DNA of 32,917 nt from Thermoanaerobaculia bacterium (GTDB lineage: Bacteria; Bacteroidota; Bacteroidia; Chitinophagales; Saprospiraceae). Below are positions 8,056 to 15,680 of the stretch, piece after piece; positions within the stretch are counted from its first letter, which is position 1, and each line of letters starts with the position of its first letter. The notes below the pieces were generated by a model. It did not search any database and was not told the DNA's origin. It saw only the letters and a list, made by a program, of their open reading frames with translations. Both the position numbers and the translations under genes were made by a program. The stretch is from contig JAKLJF010000001.1 of the NCBI GenBank assembly GCA_023151335.1, positions 1 to 32,917 of the forward strand, written 5' to 3'.

Positions 8056-8354
8056 ATATCTTGTTTTTTAATATTTATCAGCAAATGATGTTTTACCGTT
8101 TGCGCGCTTTTCCAGGCGGCAATTATGAGAAAATCTTTTAAAGAAGGCCCGAAAGTCAAAAAACAAAAATTACTTTTGGCCCGGTTTTAATCCGTTACAA
8201 CATCTCATGGGAAGGGAAAAGACGCCTGTTCAGGCAAAATTCCCCATACTTTTTTCTCTTGCCCACTGCTGTTTTTTTTCGTAGCAGGAATCATGATCCG
8301 GATATCGTTTGATCCGTGCCGTATGGTTCTGCGCCAGATCAAATTTTAAGTCAG
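8056..8354. other. Divergent intergenic region, no gene seen
   Basis: About 300 bp between the divergent CPBP gene and the PKD-repeat gene. It should hold both promoters. The only consensus-like match is TACTTTTG at 8171-8178 on the plus strand, which would give a leader of roughly 170 nt. A small palindrome GCCTG-TT-CAGGC lies at 8224-8235. Short ORFs here have no coding-like composition. A reading frame extends upstream of 8355 (to 8316), but the added residues would precede a clear signal peptide and are not credible. Confidence 0.5.
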
Positions 8355-10964
8355 ATGGCAAGACTACTGCCCGTATTGTTGTTTTTTCTCACTGCCTCTG
8401 CCCTTCAGGCGCAGTATCTGGAGACTTTCACCGGACAAAACGGCAAAGGGCTGGTGGATGCGATTTGCCCGGTGGGCACCACCAACATCTCCAATTGTGG
8501 CAGTATTTGCACCGCCAATGCCACCGACAATACCTCTACCTGCACCACGGTACCGCCGGGTTTTGCAGGGGTAAGCTGGTCTTTGGTAAAAGCGCCTGCC
8601 ACCACCTATTTCACCGATCCGGGCGGTTTCGGTTTTGAATTTGACAGCCCCGATGATTTTGGCGTGGTCAGCGACAAACTGCAGGTGGACGACCCGGACC
8701 AGGAAATATGCTGGGTGAGTCCGACGCTCAATATCGCCGCCGCGGGCGCCGTCTCCATATCCGTGGATGTTTCGCAAACCGGCGGATTGGAATCAAGCGA
8801 TTTTGTCAAAGGTGAATACAGTCTCAACGGCGGCGCATTTGTGCAATTCGGCAATCAAACCGGCGCTTTTGCTGCCACTCAACTTACGGTTTCCGGACTT
8901 ACTGGCACTACCCTGGTGATCCGGGTCTGTGCGATGACCAGCAGCGGCGGCGAACAGATATTTATTGATAACATCAGCGTCCCACAGACCGGTGTCACCG
9001 TCATTTGCAATCCGCCCGCATGCAGTGTCACCGGTCCGGATTATGTTTGCAATAACGCTGCCGGCAACACCTATTTCGCCCCGCCCGGCATGAACGCCTA
9101 CAGCTGGAGTATCAGCGGCGCCGGCTGGATACCGGGCTCCACCACGGGGCAGTCGGTATCGGTAACAAGCGGTAATTATGTGGGAAGCTATACCGTTTCG
9201 GTGACTTTGACCGACGTCAACGGCTGCACCAGCACCTGCTCCAAACAAAGTGATATTTTTCTATTCACGCCTCCCGCCGATATCACGGTCAATCCCAATC
9301 CGGCCTGCTTTGGCGTCACCCTCGATCTGTCGATTGCCGCCGCTTCCAGCAGCACGGTTTCCTGGTCGGGCGAAGGCGTCAACAGCACCAAAGGCACTTT
9401 TATATCCGATGGTTTTGGTGGTTTTTACAACGTAACGACCGCCGAGCCCACGACTACCGGCCCGCACACCTATACCGTGACGGTGTACGCTGAGAACACC
9501 TGCTCCAATACCGGCACGGCTACCGTTCAGGTGAACCCAACTCCACAGGTGGACGACGTTTCGGATATGACCTATTGCGCCGGCGCAAACGTTCCGGCCA
9601 TCGTGTTCACCAGCGATATACCGGGCGCTACGTTTGCCTGGTCGCGCACGGCGCCCAGTCCCGATATCGGATTGGCGACCACTTCTGGCACTGGCAACGT
9701 TCCGGCCTTCACGGCCAACCCCAACCTGACGGCGCCGGCAACCGCGACCTTCAGCGTGGTGGCCTCGTACACCAGCAACGGTCAAACCTGTACGGGTACG
9801 CCCAAACAATTTACCGTGACCATACTTCCTGTACCAGGGGTGAATGCCGTTGCGAACCAAACCCATTGTGCCGGCTCAGATGTTCCCCCGGTAGTGTTTA
9901 CAAGCAATGTGCCGGGCGCATCATTTGCCTGGTCGCGCACAGTGTCGAATCCCGATATCGGGCTGGGGCCCAATTCAGGCAACGGCAACGTTCCCTCGTT
10001 CACGGCCAATCCCAACCTGACGGCGCCGGCAACCGCGACCTTCAGCGTGGTGGCTTCCTACACCCAAAACGGCGTGACCTGTACGGGTACGCCCATACAG
10101 TTTACCATGACCGTAAACCCGGCACCGGCGGTAAATGCCGTTCCCGATATGACCTATTGCGACGGCGACAATGTGCCGTCAGTGGTGTTTACGAGTAATG
10201 TGCCGGGCGCGACGTTTGACTGGTCGCGTACCGTGCCGAGTCCCGACATCGGGCTGGCGCCCAATGCTGGCACCGGCAGTGTTCCCGCCTTTACCGCGAG
10301 CAATACCGGCATGGCCCCGACCACCAGCACCTTCAGTGTGGTTGCTTCCTACACCAATAATGGCAAGACCTGCACCGGTACGCCGATCCAGTTCATGATG
10401 TCCATAGCCCCCGATATTCCGGTCGATATCACCTACAGCTCTTCCTACTGCATAAAGGATACCGGCCCGGTTATCGGTCTGAGTTCCACGCTCAATGGCG
10501 CTACTTACCAGTTACAGGACAACGGCGGCAACGACATCGGCGCCCCCCGGACGGGATCCGGCGGGCCGCTCTCGTTCGGTTCCTATCCGAACGGGACGTA
10601 TAAAGTAGTCGCTACCAGGGGCAATTGTACAGGCGAGGCTACTGTGACAGTCAATGCCACGGTATTCGCCTGCACCATCAATGTGTCCAAACCTTGCACC
10701 ACCTGCGGCGAATCCGATGGCTACATTCCCGTTACCGTGAAGATCGGTGCGCCGGCAGGGCAAAACTGGACGGTAAAAGCCGTGATCGGATTGTACACGG
10801 CCGCACATCCGCATTCGCCGATTCCCGGCGGTACGCCCCTGCAGTATGCCGGCGGAAATATGTACACGCTGGATGCCGCCCGGTCGGCGACCAAGGGCTA
10901 TTGGGTGCGGGTGACGAACGGTACCACCGACCTGGATATTATGGTGGGCAACGCGTCGTGGTGA
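8355..10964 (+). CDS. Secreted PKD-like repeat protein, no sorting domain recognised
   Basis: 869 residues from the ATG at 8355, chosen because MARLLPVLLFFLTASALQAQ is a textbook signal peptide; the frame opens 13 codons earlier. Residues about 20-215 look like a jelly-roll or carbohydrate-binding-type beta domain (an LETFTG start, then CWVSPTLNIAAAG and FIDNISVP). Then come an Ig/PKD-like segment and three 97-residue PKD-like repeats that begin near MTYCAGANVP and contain the tract FAWSRT-x-PDIGL. A final module contains CTTCGESDGYIPVTVKIG and ends GNASW. The protein is probably exported and structural or adhesive. Unlike the other giants here it lacks a visible T9SS sorting tail and ends abruptly after a beta strand, so it may be periplasmic, use a different signal, or be truncated. 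Confidence 0.85.
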   Translation: MARLLPVLLFFLTASALQAQYLETFTGQNGKGLVDAICPVGTTNISNCGSICTANATDNTSTCTTVPPGFAGVSWSLVKAPATTYFTDPGGFGFEFDSPDDFGVVSDKLQVDDPDQEICWVSPTLNIAAAGAVSISVDVSQTGGLESSDFVKGEYSLNGGAFVQFGNQTGAFAATQLTVSGLTGTTLVIRVCAMTSSGGEQIFIDNISVPQTGVTVICNPPACSVTGPDYVCNNAAGNTYFAPPGMNAYSWSISGAGWIPGSTTGQSVSVTSGNYVGSYTVSVTLTDVNGCTSTCSKQSDIFLFTPPADITVNPNPACFGVTLDLSIAAASSSTVSWSGEGVNSTKGTFISDGFGGFYNVTTAEPTTTGPHTYTVTVYAENTCSNTGTATVQVNPTPQVDDVSDMTYCAGANVPAIVFTSDIPGATFAWSRTAPSPDIGLATTSGTGNVPAFTANPNLTAPATATFSVVASYTSNGQTCTGTPKQFTVTILPVPGVNAVANQTHCAGSDVPPVVFTSNVPGASFAWSRTVSNPDIGLGPNSGNGNVPSFTANPNLTAPATATFSVVASYTQNGVTCTGTPIQFTMTVNPAPAVNAVPDMTYCDGDNVPSVVFTSNVPGATFDWSRTVPSPDIGLAPNAGTGSVPAFTASNTGMAPTTSTFSVVASYTNNGKTCTGTPIQFMMSIAPDIPVDITYSSSYCIKDTGPVIGLSSTLNGATYQLQDNGGNDIGAPRTGSGGPLSFGSYPNGTYKVVATRGNCTGEATVTVNATVFACTINVSKPCTTCGESDGYIPVTVKIGAPAGQNWTVKAVIGLYTAAHPHSPIPGGTPLQYAGGNMYTLDAARSATKGYWVRVTNGTTDLDIMVGNASW
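9549..10421 (+). repeat. Three 291-bp in-frame repeats
   Basis: Unit starts at 9549, 9840 and 10131 (next boundary 10422) are exactly 291 bp (97 codons) apart. Units 1 and 2 share long identical DNA runs, for example the stretch encoding NPNLTAPATATFSVVASYT. Unit 3 is more diverged (SNTGMAPTTSTFSVVASYT). Each unit carries two cysteines, near its start (TYC/THC) and end (TCTGTP), probably forming a disulfide within a PKD-like fold. Confidence 0.9.
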
Positions 10965-10996
10965 GCGGATGCTTCGCATCCCGGTCATTTGCATAA

Positions 10997-11036
10997 GTAA
11001 AAACTGCCGCGCCTGGCATTACGCCAAAACGCGGCA
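10997..11036 (-). terminator. Intrinsic-type terminator for the peroxiredoxin unit
   Basis: Stem TGCCGCG (11005-11011) pairs with CGCGGCA (11030-11036), with an inner TGGC/GCCA pairing. On the minus strand the stem is followed by GTTTTTACTT, a U-rich tract, about 30 bp past the peroxiredoxin stop. The plus strand has no T-run after the stem, so the element fits the peroxiredoxin transcript best, though it may also stop the convergent gene. Confidence 0.6.
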
Positions 11037-11066
11037 ACAACAGCAGAGCGATTAAAGTGCGATCTC

Positions 11067-11702
11067 TTACAGATTGGGTTGGGGGGTTATCCGCAAATAC
11101 GGTTTGATCCGTTTGTAGCCCCTGGGAAACATTTCGGGTATTTTTTCATCGGGGACGGATGGCAGGATCACCACATCCTGGCCTTGTTCCCAATCGGCGG
11201 GAGTGGCCACATGGTGATATGTGGTCAGTTGCAGAGAGTCAATCACCCGCAGGATTTCGTAAAAGTTGCGGCCCGTGGAGGGCGGGTACGTCATGGTAAG
11301 CCGGATCTTTTTGTTCGGATCCACAATGAATACCGTGCGTACGGTGGCCTTTTCCGAAGCGTTGGGGTGAATCATGTCGTACAAAGTCGCCACGTGGCGG
11401 TCTTCGTCGGCAATGACGGGGAAATGGAGCAATACGTTTTGGGTTTCTTCAATGTCTTCAATCCATTCGTGGTGCAGCGGCAGGGGGTCGACGCTCAGGG
11501 CAAGCACTTTTACGTTGCGTTTGTCAAATTCGGCTTTCAGTGCGGCAGTCCGTCCCAACTCCGTGGTGCAAACGGGGGTAAAATCGGCGGGATGCGAGTA
11601 CAGCACGCCCCAACTGTCGCCGAGGAATTCGTAAAAATCGAGCGTGCCTTTGGTGCTTTGCGCCTGAAAATTCGGAGCGCTGTCTCCTAATCGTAAAGTC
11701 AT
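11067..11702 (-). CDS. 1-Cys peroxiredoxin (Prx6-type)
   Basis: 211 residues, the typical length for Prx6-family enzymes, which reduce hydrogen peroxide and organic hydroperoxides in the cytoplasm. The peroxidatic motif is SHPADFTPVCTTELGR with C45. No other cysteine is present, so it is a 1-Cys enzyme that needs an external reductant. The Prx6-type C-terminal dimerisation arm is visible (PADWEQGQDVVILPSV, then FPRGYKRIKPYLRITPQP). No signal peptide is seen. The ATG lies 29 bp after the stop of the upstream lipoprotein gene on the same strand, so the two are probably co-transcribed. A terminator-like hairpin follows. Confidence 0.93.
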   Translation of the reverse strand: MTLRLGDSAPNFQAQSTKGTLDFYEFLGDSWGVLYSHPADFTPVCTTELGRTAALKAEFDKRNVKVLALSVDPLPLHHEWIEDIEETQNVLLHFPVIADEDRHVATLYDMIHPNASEKATVRTVFIVDPNKKIRLTMTYPPSTGRNFYEILRVIDSLQLTTYHHVATPADWEQGQDVVILPSVPDEKIPEMFPRGYKRIKPYLRITPQPNL

Positions 11703-11731
11703 GGCTGGTTTGAATTTTAATGAATGAAATA

Positions 11732-12733
11732 TTATTCGATGCTTCTTTTGTAAAAAGTCAGTCCGAAAGGGTTTGTGCCTGCCGAAACGGTCGTTCCGTT
11801 TGTCAACACGCCGTTAGCCACGTCGTATACCGCCACGCTGTTGGAAGCGGCGCCTGAATGGGTGAGGAACAGTTTTTTGCCGGATTCATTCAGCACGATG
11901 TTGTGCGGAGTGGCCAGCAGTGCCGGCAACGGCGCGCCGCTGACGCTCAGGGTGGCGGTATTGACGGTAAACAATTGGCCGCCAGGGAGATTTGAGATGA
12001 AGAGATACTTGCCGTCGGGCGATACGTTCACGCCATGGGCGCCGGGCAGCGATATGTTTTTCACCTCATCCAGGTTAGCGCCGTTCAGGACGAACAGGTT
12101 GCCCGACTGGCAAGGCACATACAGCCGGTTGCCTTTTGCCTGGTGAAACAGGTGCGGGTCTTTCCCCACCGCCCGGGCAGCGAGTTTTTTATAGGTGGCG
12201 GTAGAAAAGAGGAAAACGCTGTCGGGACTGTCGTTGCCCGTAAAAACGGACACAAAAGCGCGGGAGCCGTCGTCGGTCACAAATACGTCGTGCGGTTTGG
12301 TGCTCAGCGGAATGGTGGCGGCCACGGCGCCGGCGTTAAGGTCAATCACCGACAGGGATTTGTCCAGGTCGTTGGCCACCCACAGTTGGCGGCCTTTGCC
12401 GTCGGCCCACATGTGCCAGACGCCTTTGCCGACGTCTATGGAACTTTCTACCTGGCGGGTGGCGGGGTCGATCACGTGCACTTTACTTTGGGCCCGGTCG
12501 CCGACGTACAGGCGGTCCTTCTCCCCGGCGTACACGGCATACATCGGTTCGGAACCGGGAATGGTTTGGGTATGAACCACCTGATTACTTTGGGCATCGA
12601 TGTAGCTGATGGAGGAGCCGCCCCGGTTGGCGATCACAACAATTTCCTCGGCGGCGTTTTTGTCCTTTTTACACCCGGACAGGATGACCAGGAATAAAAC
12701 GAGGACACGAAAAAGAATGCTTAATTGGTGCAT
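11732..12733 (-). CDS. YVTN-type beta-propeller lipoprotein
   Basis: 333 residues from the ATG at 12733. This start is chosen because MHQLSILFRVLVLFLVILSG-C21 is a lipoprotein signal peptide with lipobox LSGC followed by KKDKN; the frame opens 31 codons earlier without a signal. The mature part is a seven-bladed-propeller type repeat protein (VVIANRGGSSISYID, RLYVGDRAQSKVHVIDPATR, LWVANDLDKSLSVIDL, GVNVSPDGKYLFISNL). Such YVTN or cytochrome-d1-like propellers bind ligands or partners and often lie beside redox genes; no enzymatic residues are evident. It likely sits in the periplasm or at the cell surface, lipid-anchored. Its 29-bp spacing to the peroxiredoxin gene suggests a shared transcript. 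Confidence 0.85.
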   Translation of the reverse strand: MHQLSILFRVLVLFLVILSGCKKDKNAAEEIVVIANRGGSSISYIDAQSNQVVHTQTIPGSEPMYAVYAGEKDRLYVGDRAQSKVHVIDPATRQVESSIDVGKGVWHMWADGKGRQLWVANDLDKSLSVIDLNAGAVAATIPLSTKPHDVFVTDDGSRAFVSVFTGNDSPDSVFLFSTATYKKLAARAVGKDPHLFHQAKGNRLYVPCQSGNLFVLNGANLDEVKNISLPGAHGVNVSPDGKYLFISNLPGGQLFTVNTATLSVSGAPLPALLATPHNIVLNESGKKLFLTHSGAASNSVAVYDVANGVLTNGTTVSAGTNPFGLTFYKRSIE

Positions 12734-12770
12734 GATGTTAATGTATTTAGCTGTTAGGAAATGACAAGAC

Positions 12771-12819
12771 ATAGCGCCGCCCTGCCAGACTGCCTGCAGA
12801 TGCAGGCAACTGGCGCTAT
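12771..12819 (-). promoter_or_regulatory. Nested hairpin in the leader of the lipoprotein gene
   Basis: The outer arms ATAGCGCC (12771-12778) and GGCGCTAT (12812-12819) enclose GCCAG/CTGGC and an inner perfect TGCCTGCA-GA-TGCAGGCA (12792-12809). The whole would fold into a long hairpin 38 bp upstream of the lipoprotein ATG. It could be a 5'-UTR control or stability element or an operator. The structure is plain in the sequence; its role is inferred. Confidence 0.45.
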
Positions 12820-12827
12820 TGCGCAAA

Positions 12828-12866
12828 AAGACGCCGGGAAAGCCCCTGTTCAGGCCTGGCGTTTTT
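12828..12866. terminator. Terminator-like hairpin after the two-component operon
   Basis: CGCCGGG and CCTGGCG flank a loop and form a 7-bp stem with one mismatch. The plus strand has six Ts after the stem, and the minus strand reads TCTTTTT after it. It lies about 260 bp downstream of the response-regulator stop and could end that transcript before the lipoprotein gene. Confidence 0.45.
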
Positions 12867-12995
12867 TACGCGGGTTATCGGTGGAATGACGATGGATACG
12901 GGCGGTTAAGGCGAGACGGGTTTTGATATGGGATTTAAGTAAAGGCAGCATGTTTTCATAGATTTTTGAATTTCATAAGACACTGCAGGGAGTGC

Positions 12996-13025
12996 GTTTA
13001 CGAAACTTTTGAAAGTTGCGTAAAC
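12996..13025. promoter_or_regulatory. 30-bp near-perfect palindrome
   Basis: GTTTACG-A-AACTTT, TG, AAAGTT-G-CGTAAAC: 13 of 14 arm positions pair, with one A/G mismatch. It lies about 100 bp past the response-regulator stop. There is no U-tract, so an operator or RNA hairpin is more likely than an intrinsic terminator. Confidence 0.4.
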
Positions 13026-13122
13026 AGCGCTACTGCTACCCTGATGTGGATACAAAGATGAGGGAGGCGTTGTTTGCCGCGCTTCGGGGGATACTTTGAA
13101 AAAAGAAATTGGCGGTTTTCCA

Positions 13123-13542
13123 CTATACCAGGCCGAACTTGATCGCATTCTTTACCAGCCCCACCACGTTTTTTGCGTCGAGTTTGGCAAAGAGCTTCAA
13201 CCGGTGGGTTTCCACCGTACTGACCGAAAGGAAAAGTCGCTCGGCGATTTCCTGGGTAGTACATTCTTCCATGATCAGGTCGAGGACTTCTTTTTCGCGC
13301 CGGGTGAGTTTGGGCACGAAACCGGTTTTGGCGGAAGCCTGTTTGGTGGCTTTGCTGATCAGTTTTTCGCTGACTTCTTCCGAGAGGTACCGTTTTCCGG
13401 CGTACACGGCCGCCAGCCATTCCAGCGCCTCTTCGCCCCGGTAAGCGTATCCTGCCAGTTGAATGTCCGCGTGGCTGCCAACGGCTTGTTTGACGCCGGT
13501 GATAACCACCGGATGATCATCGATGATAAACAAGCGTATCAT
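13123..13542 (-). CDS. LuxR/NarL-type response regulator with internally deleted receiver domain
   Basis: 139 residues against roughly 210-220 for NarL/FixJ regulators. Residues 1-41 are a normal receiver start (MIRLFIIDDHPVV, acidic pair D8/D9, then GEEALE). The sequence then jumps at about residue 42 to what is normally the end of the domain (AAVYAGKRYLSEEVSEKL). The linker and LuxR helix-turn-helix (LTRREKEVLDLI, TTQEIAERLFLSVSTVETHR) are intact at 79-139. The missing middle would hold the phospho-acceptor Asp, the conserved Thr/Ser and the Lys, so ordinary phosphorylation is not possible. The frame is open throughout. The ATG overlaps the kinase stop by 26 bp, indicating translational coupling. 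It may be a constitutive DNA-binding form or a decaying gene. Confidence 0.85.
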   Translation of the reverse strand: MIRLFIIDDHPVVITGVKQAVGSHADIQLAGYAYRGEEALEWLAAVYAGKRYLSEEVSEKLISKATKQASAKTGFVPKLTRREKEVLDLIMEECTTQEIAERLFLSVSTVETHRLKLFAKLDAKNVVGLVKNAIKFGLV

Positions 13543-15487
13543 GTTCTTTTGGAACAGGTATGGTGATGTTGACGGTTGTTCCGGCGCCGGGCGTACTGTC
13601 GAATTCTATATTGCCATTTAAAAAATCGACCCTGGATTGCAGGTTTTTCAGTCCGCTTCCCCCATTGGCCAGGGCTTTTTCCAGTTGAAAACCCCTGCCA
13701 TTGTCTTCTATGGTGAGGTGCAGGGCGTCGTCCTGCCGGATGAGTTGAAGGATTACTTCGGTAGCCCCGGCGTGTTTAACGACATTGTTCAACAGTTCCT
13801 GCGTGATGCGGTACAACGGCAGTGCCATACTTCGGGGCAGGGGCTCGCGCAGGCCGTAATGTTGAAACGTCGTTTGCAGGCCGGTAAGGCTTTCCAGGTC
13901 GGCGCACAGGTCTTCCAGCGCGGCCAGGAGGCCGAATTTGGCCAGGGCTTCCGGCATCATGTTTTGAGCGATACGGCGCAGCTCGGCGCTGGCCTTGTCC
14001 ACCATTTTTACGGTGTCCTGCAAATCCGCTTCGCTGATACAAAGTTTGCGGTTGGTCAGCGTAAGTTTCAGACCCGACAGCATGCCGCCCAGGCCATCGT
14101 GCAGTTCTTTGGCCAGTCGGTTTCGCTCGGCTTCCTCGCCGGCAACCATGGATTTGAGCGCCAGGTAGCTTTGTTCGCGGTGCAGGCGTTCGATTTTTTG
14201 TTGGGCGATTTCGGCTTCCTGCTCGCGCATTTTATCGGCCAGTTTTATCCGGTAACGCTGCCGGAGCGCCACGGTAAGTCCCAATAGCCCGACCAAAACA
14301 AAACCGCCAAACAACAGGTTGCGTTGGTTGGTATGTTCGGCCAGTTCCGCCTTGGATACCTGAAGCAGCCGTTCTTTTTCGGCAGTTTCGTATTTGACGT
14401 TGATTTCCCGGACTTTTTCCTCCACCTGAATATTGTACACGGAGTCGTGGAACAGGATGTGATATTTCGCCACTTCATACGCACGTTTGTAATCCTTCAT
14501 GGACTCGAGCATGGGGTGGTAGGCTATTGCCACATTGTACAGCAAATCCGTTTGCCCCGAGTTGCGGGCTTGTTCCATCACGTCTTCATAGACCGGTTTT
14601 GCTTTCCGGTACAGTTTCCGGTCTTGCAGAAAATTGGCATATCCCTGCAAAAAGCCCGTGCGGTGATACGCGTCGATACTTTCGTCGTTTTTTATTTTCA
14701 GGTAGTACCGGTTGGCGGCCTCCCAGTTGCCCTGTGCCGTTTCCCAGAGTGCCAGGCTGTAATAGCTGCAGGCCATGAGCTGACGGTTATGCTGCATTTC
14801 CCGCAAGGTTCGTTCGGCCAGCATACGCGCCGAATCGAGCATGGAAGATTCGATATAACCCATGGCCAGGCTCATACCGGTAACCGTGGAGATGAGATGG
14901 TCTTTGTACTTTTGGGCGATGTCGTAGGCCAGGCGTGAAAATGTTCTCCTTTTTTGCTGGTCGCCCATTTGGCCGGCGATATAGGCCAGATCCATATAGG
15001 GCAATGCCTTTAACGAATCCAGACCCGCCTGATCGGCCAATTCAATGGCTTTGTACAAATAGGGCGCCGCCTTGTCCGGCGTCATTTTCCGGATCAGTGC
15101 CGCGCCCATCGTCTTGTGCGCCGCCGAGGCGCCGGCCAGGTGTTTGATGTTTAAAAATATCCGGGCCGAGGCTTCCGCGTAGGTAAAGCAGGAATCGAAT
15201 TTGTTTTTCGCCCAACAAACATTTGCCAGCAGGCTCAGGCGATGCCCTTCCAGTAAGGGTTGGCCGGCGCTGTATTTTTCCATGTTGCGCAGGATGAGCA
15301 GCGCGGACTCCGGCTTTTTGCCTTTCAGCAGGCGGCGCGCCTCGCCGAGCCAGCAGTTCATACTTTCGTGTTTGGCGGATAAAGGCCCGCAAGGAGGGTT
15401 GTTTTGTTGTGCGCCGCCCCAAACCGCGACGCAACAGGTCAGCAAAAGCGGCAACAGGGCCGCACGAATGTTGGCGCTGATTTGCAT
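13517..15487 (-). CDS. TPR-containing sensor histidine kinase (HisKA_3/HATPase)
   Basis: 656 residues from the ATG at 15487. MQISANIRAALLPLLL and following is a signal peptide, and a candidate promoter lies just upstream; the frame extends 66 codons further without support. Residues about 30-380 are TPR-like helical repeats, predicted periplasmic. A transmembrane helix follows near 391-409 (LLFGGFVLVGLLGLTVAL), then a coiled coil (MREQEAEIAQQKIERLHRE). The dimerisation and phospho-acceptor motif is ERNRLAKELHDGLGG with H463. The HATPase_c domain has ELLNNVVKHAG (N box), EDNGRGF and GGSGLKNLQSR. This is the NarX/DesK-like class that pairs with LuxR-type regulators, and such a regulator overlaps its 3' end. 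The stimulus is unknown. Confidence 0.92.
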   Translation of the reverse strand: MQISANIRAALLPLLLTCCVAVWGGAQQNNPPCGPLSAKHESMNCWLGEARRLLKGKKPESALLILRNMEKYSAGQPLLEGHRLSLLANVCWAKNKFDSCFTYAEASARIFLNIKHLAGASAAHKTMGAALIRKMTPDKAAPYLYKAIELADQAGLDSLKALPYMDLAYIAGQMGDQQKRRTFSRLAYDIAQKYKDHLISTVTGMSLAMGYIESSMLDSARMLAERTLREMQHNRQLMACSYYSLALWETAQGNWEAANRYYLKIKNDESIDAYHRTGFLQGYANFLQDRKLYRKAKPVYEDVMEQARNSGQTDLLYNVAIAYHPMLESMKDYKRAYEVAKYHILFHDSVYNIQVEEKVREINVKYETAEKERLLQVSKAELAEHTNQRNLLFGGFVLVGLLGLTVALRQRYRIKLADKMREQEAEIAQQKIERLHREQSYLALKSMVAGEEAERNRLAKELHDGLGGMLSGLKLTLTNRKLCISEADLQDTVKMVDKASAELRRIAQNMMPEALAKFGLLAALEDLCADLESLTGLQTTFQHYGLREPLPRSMALPLYRITQELLNNVVKHAGATEVILQLIRQDDALHLTIEDNGRGFQLEKALANGGSGLKNLQSRVDFLNGNIEFDSTPGAGTTVNITIPVPKEHDTLVYHR

Positions 15488-15510
15488 AGGAAAGTACCGT
15501 TGACAGGATA

Positions 15511-15544
15511 CAAAGATAGGCCGTGTTTCCCCAAAACATTCAAA
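15511..15544 (-). promoter_or_regulatory. Candidate promoter of the kinase-regulator operon
   Basis: On the minus strand TTTG (15544-15541), a 22-bp spacer and TATCTTTG (15518-15511) match the Bacteroidota -33 TTTG / -7 TAnnTTTG pattern. The -7 box ends 23 bp before the kinase ATG at 15487, which supports that start over the upstream in-frame ones. Confidence 0.5.
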
Positions 15545-15587
15545 ACGCCTGTGTGTGGAAACAAAGTTCCGGCAATTCCTGCCATCC

Positions 15588-15637
15588 TGCATCGGGGAAC
15601 CCTGCTGAAAAAAAAATTGGCGGTTTTCCCCGATGCA
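15588..15637. repeat. 12-bp perfect inverted repeat upstream of the kinase
   Basis: TGCATCGGGGAA (15588-15599) and TTCCCCGATGCA (15626-15637) are perfect complements around a 26-bp loop that contains A9 and TTGGCGG. It lies upstream of the kinase promoter candidate and directly next to the heptamer array. The loop-side segment TTGGCGGTTTTCC recurs after the response-regulator stop (13109-13121). Confidence 0.6.
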
Positions 15638-15662
15638 AGTCGAAAGTCGTAAGTCGTAAGTA
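15637..15662 (-). repeat. Heptamer array, IS-proximal left part
   Basis: Plus-strand units are AAGTCGA, AAGTCGT, AAGTCGT and AAG+TA, the last cut by the IS630 insertion. Joined to the right part across the IS with one TA removed, the broken unit becomes AAGTAGT, again 7 bp, so the array register is exact. Confidence 0.75.
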
Positions 15663-15680
15663 CACTGGAATCTAAGTTTT
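15663..15680 (+). repeat. IS630 terminal inverted repeat, left
   Basis: 18 bp, a perfect complement of 16836-16853. Similarity ends immediately inside this segment. It is adjacent to the TA target duplicate at 15661-15662. Confidence 0.92.

Larger units (their letters stand above)
12734..13122. other. 389-bp intergenic region with three strong secondary structures
   Basis: No credible gene is seen between the response regulator and the lipoprotein gene, both on the minus strand. It holds a nested hairpin at 12771-12819, a bidirectional terminator-like hairpin at 12828-12866, a long palindrome at 12996-13025, and, right after the regulator stop, a 43-bp-scale repeat (13080-13124) that recurs upstream of the kinase. 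No TAnnTTTG box for the lipoprotein gene was found. Confidence 0.5.

Noticed and set aside
8224..12857. CCTGTTCAGGC present at both about 8225-8235 and about 12846-12856
   Set aside because: An 11-bp partial palindrome in two places is within chance for a window of this size, and the second copy is the loop of a terminator-like hairpin.
12906..13148. 80-codon minus-strand frame across the end of the response regulator
   Set aside because: It overlaps the well-supported LuxR helix-turn-helix in another frame and has no recognisable features.
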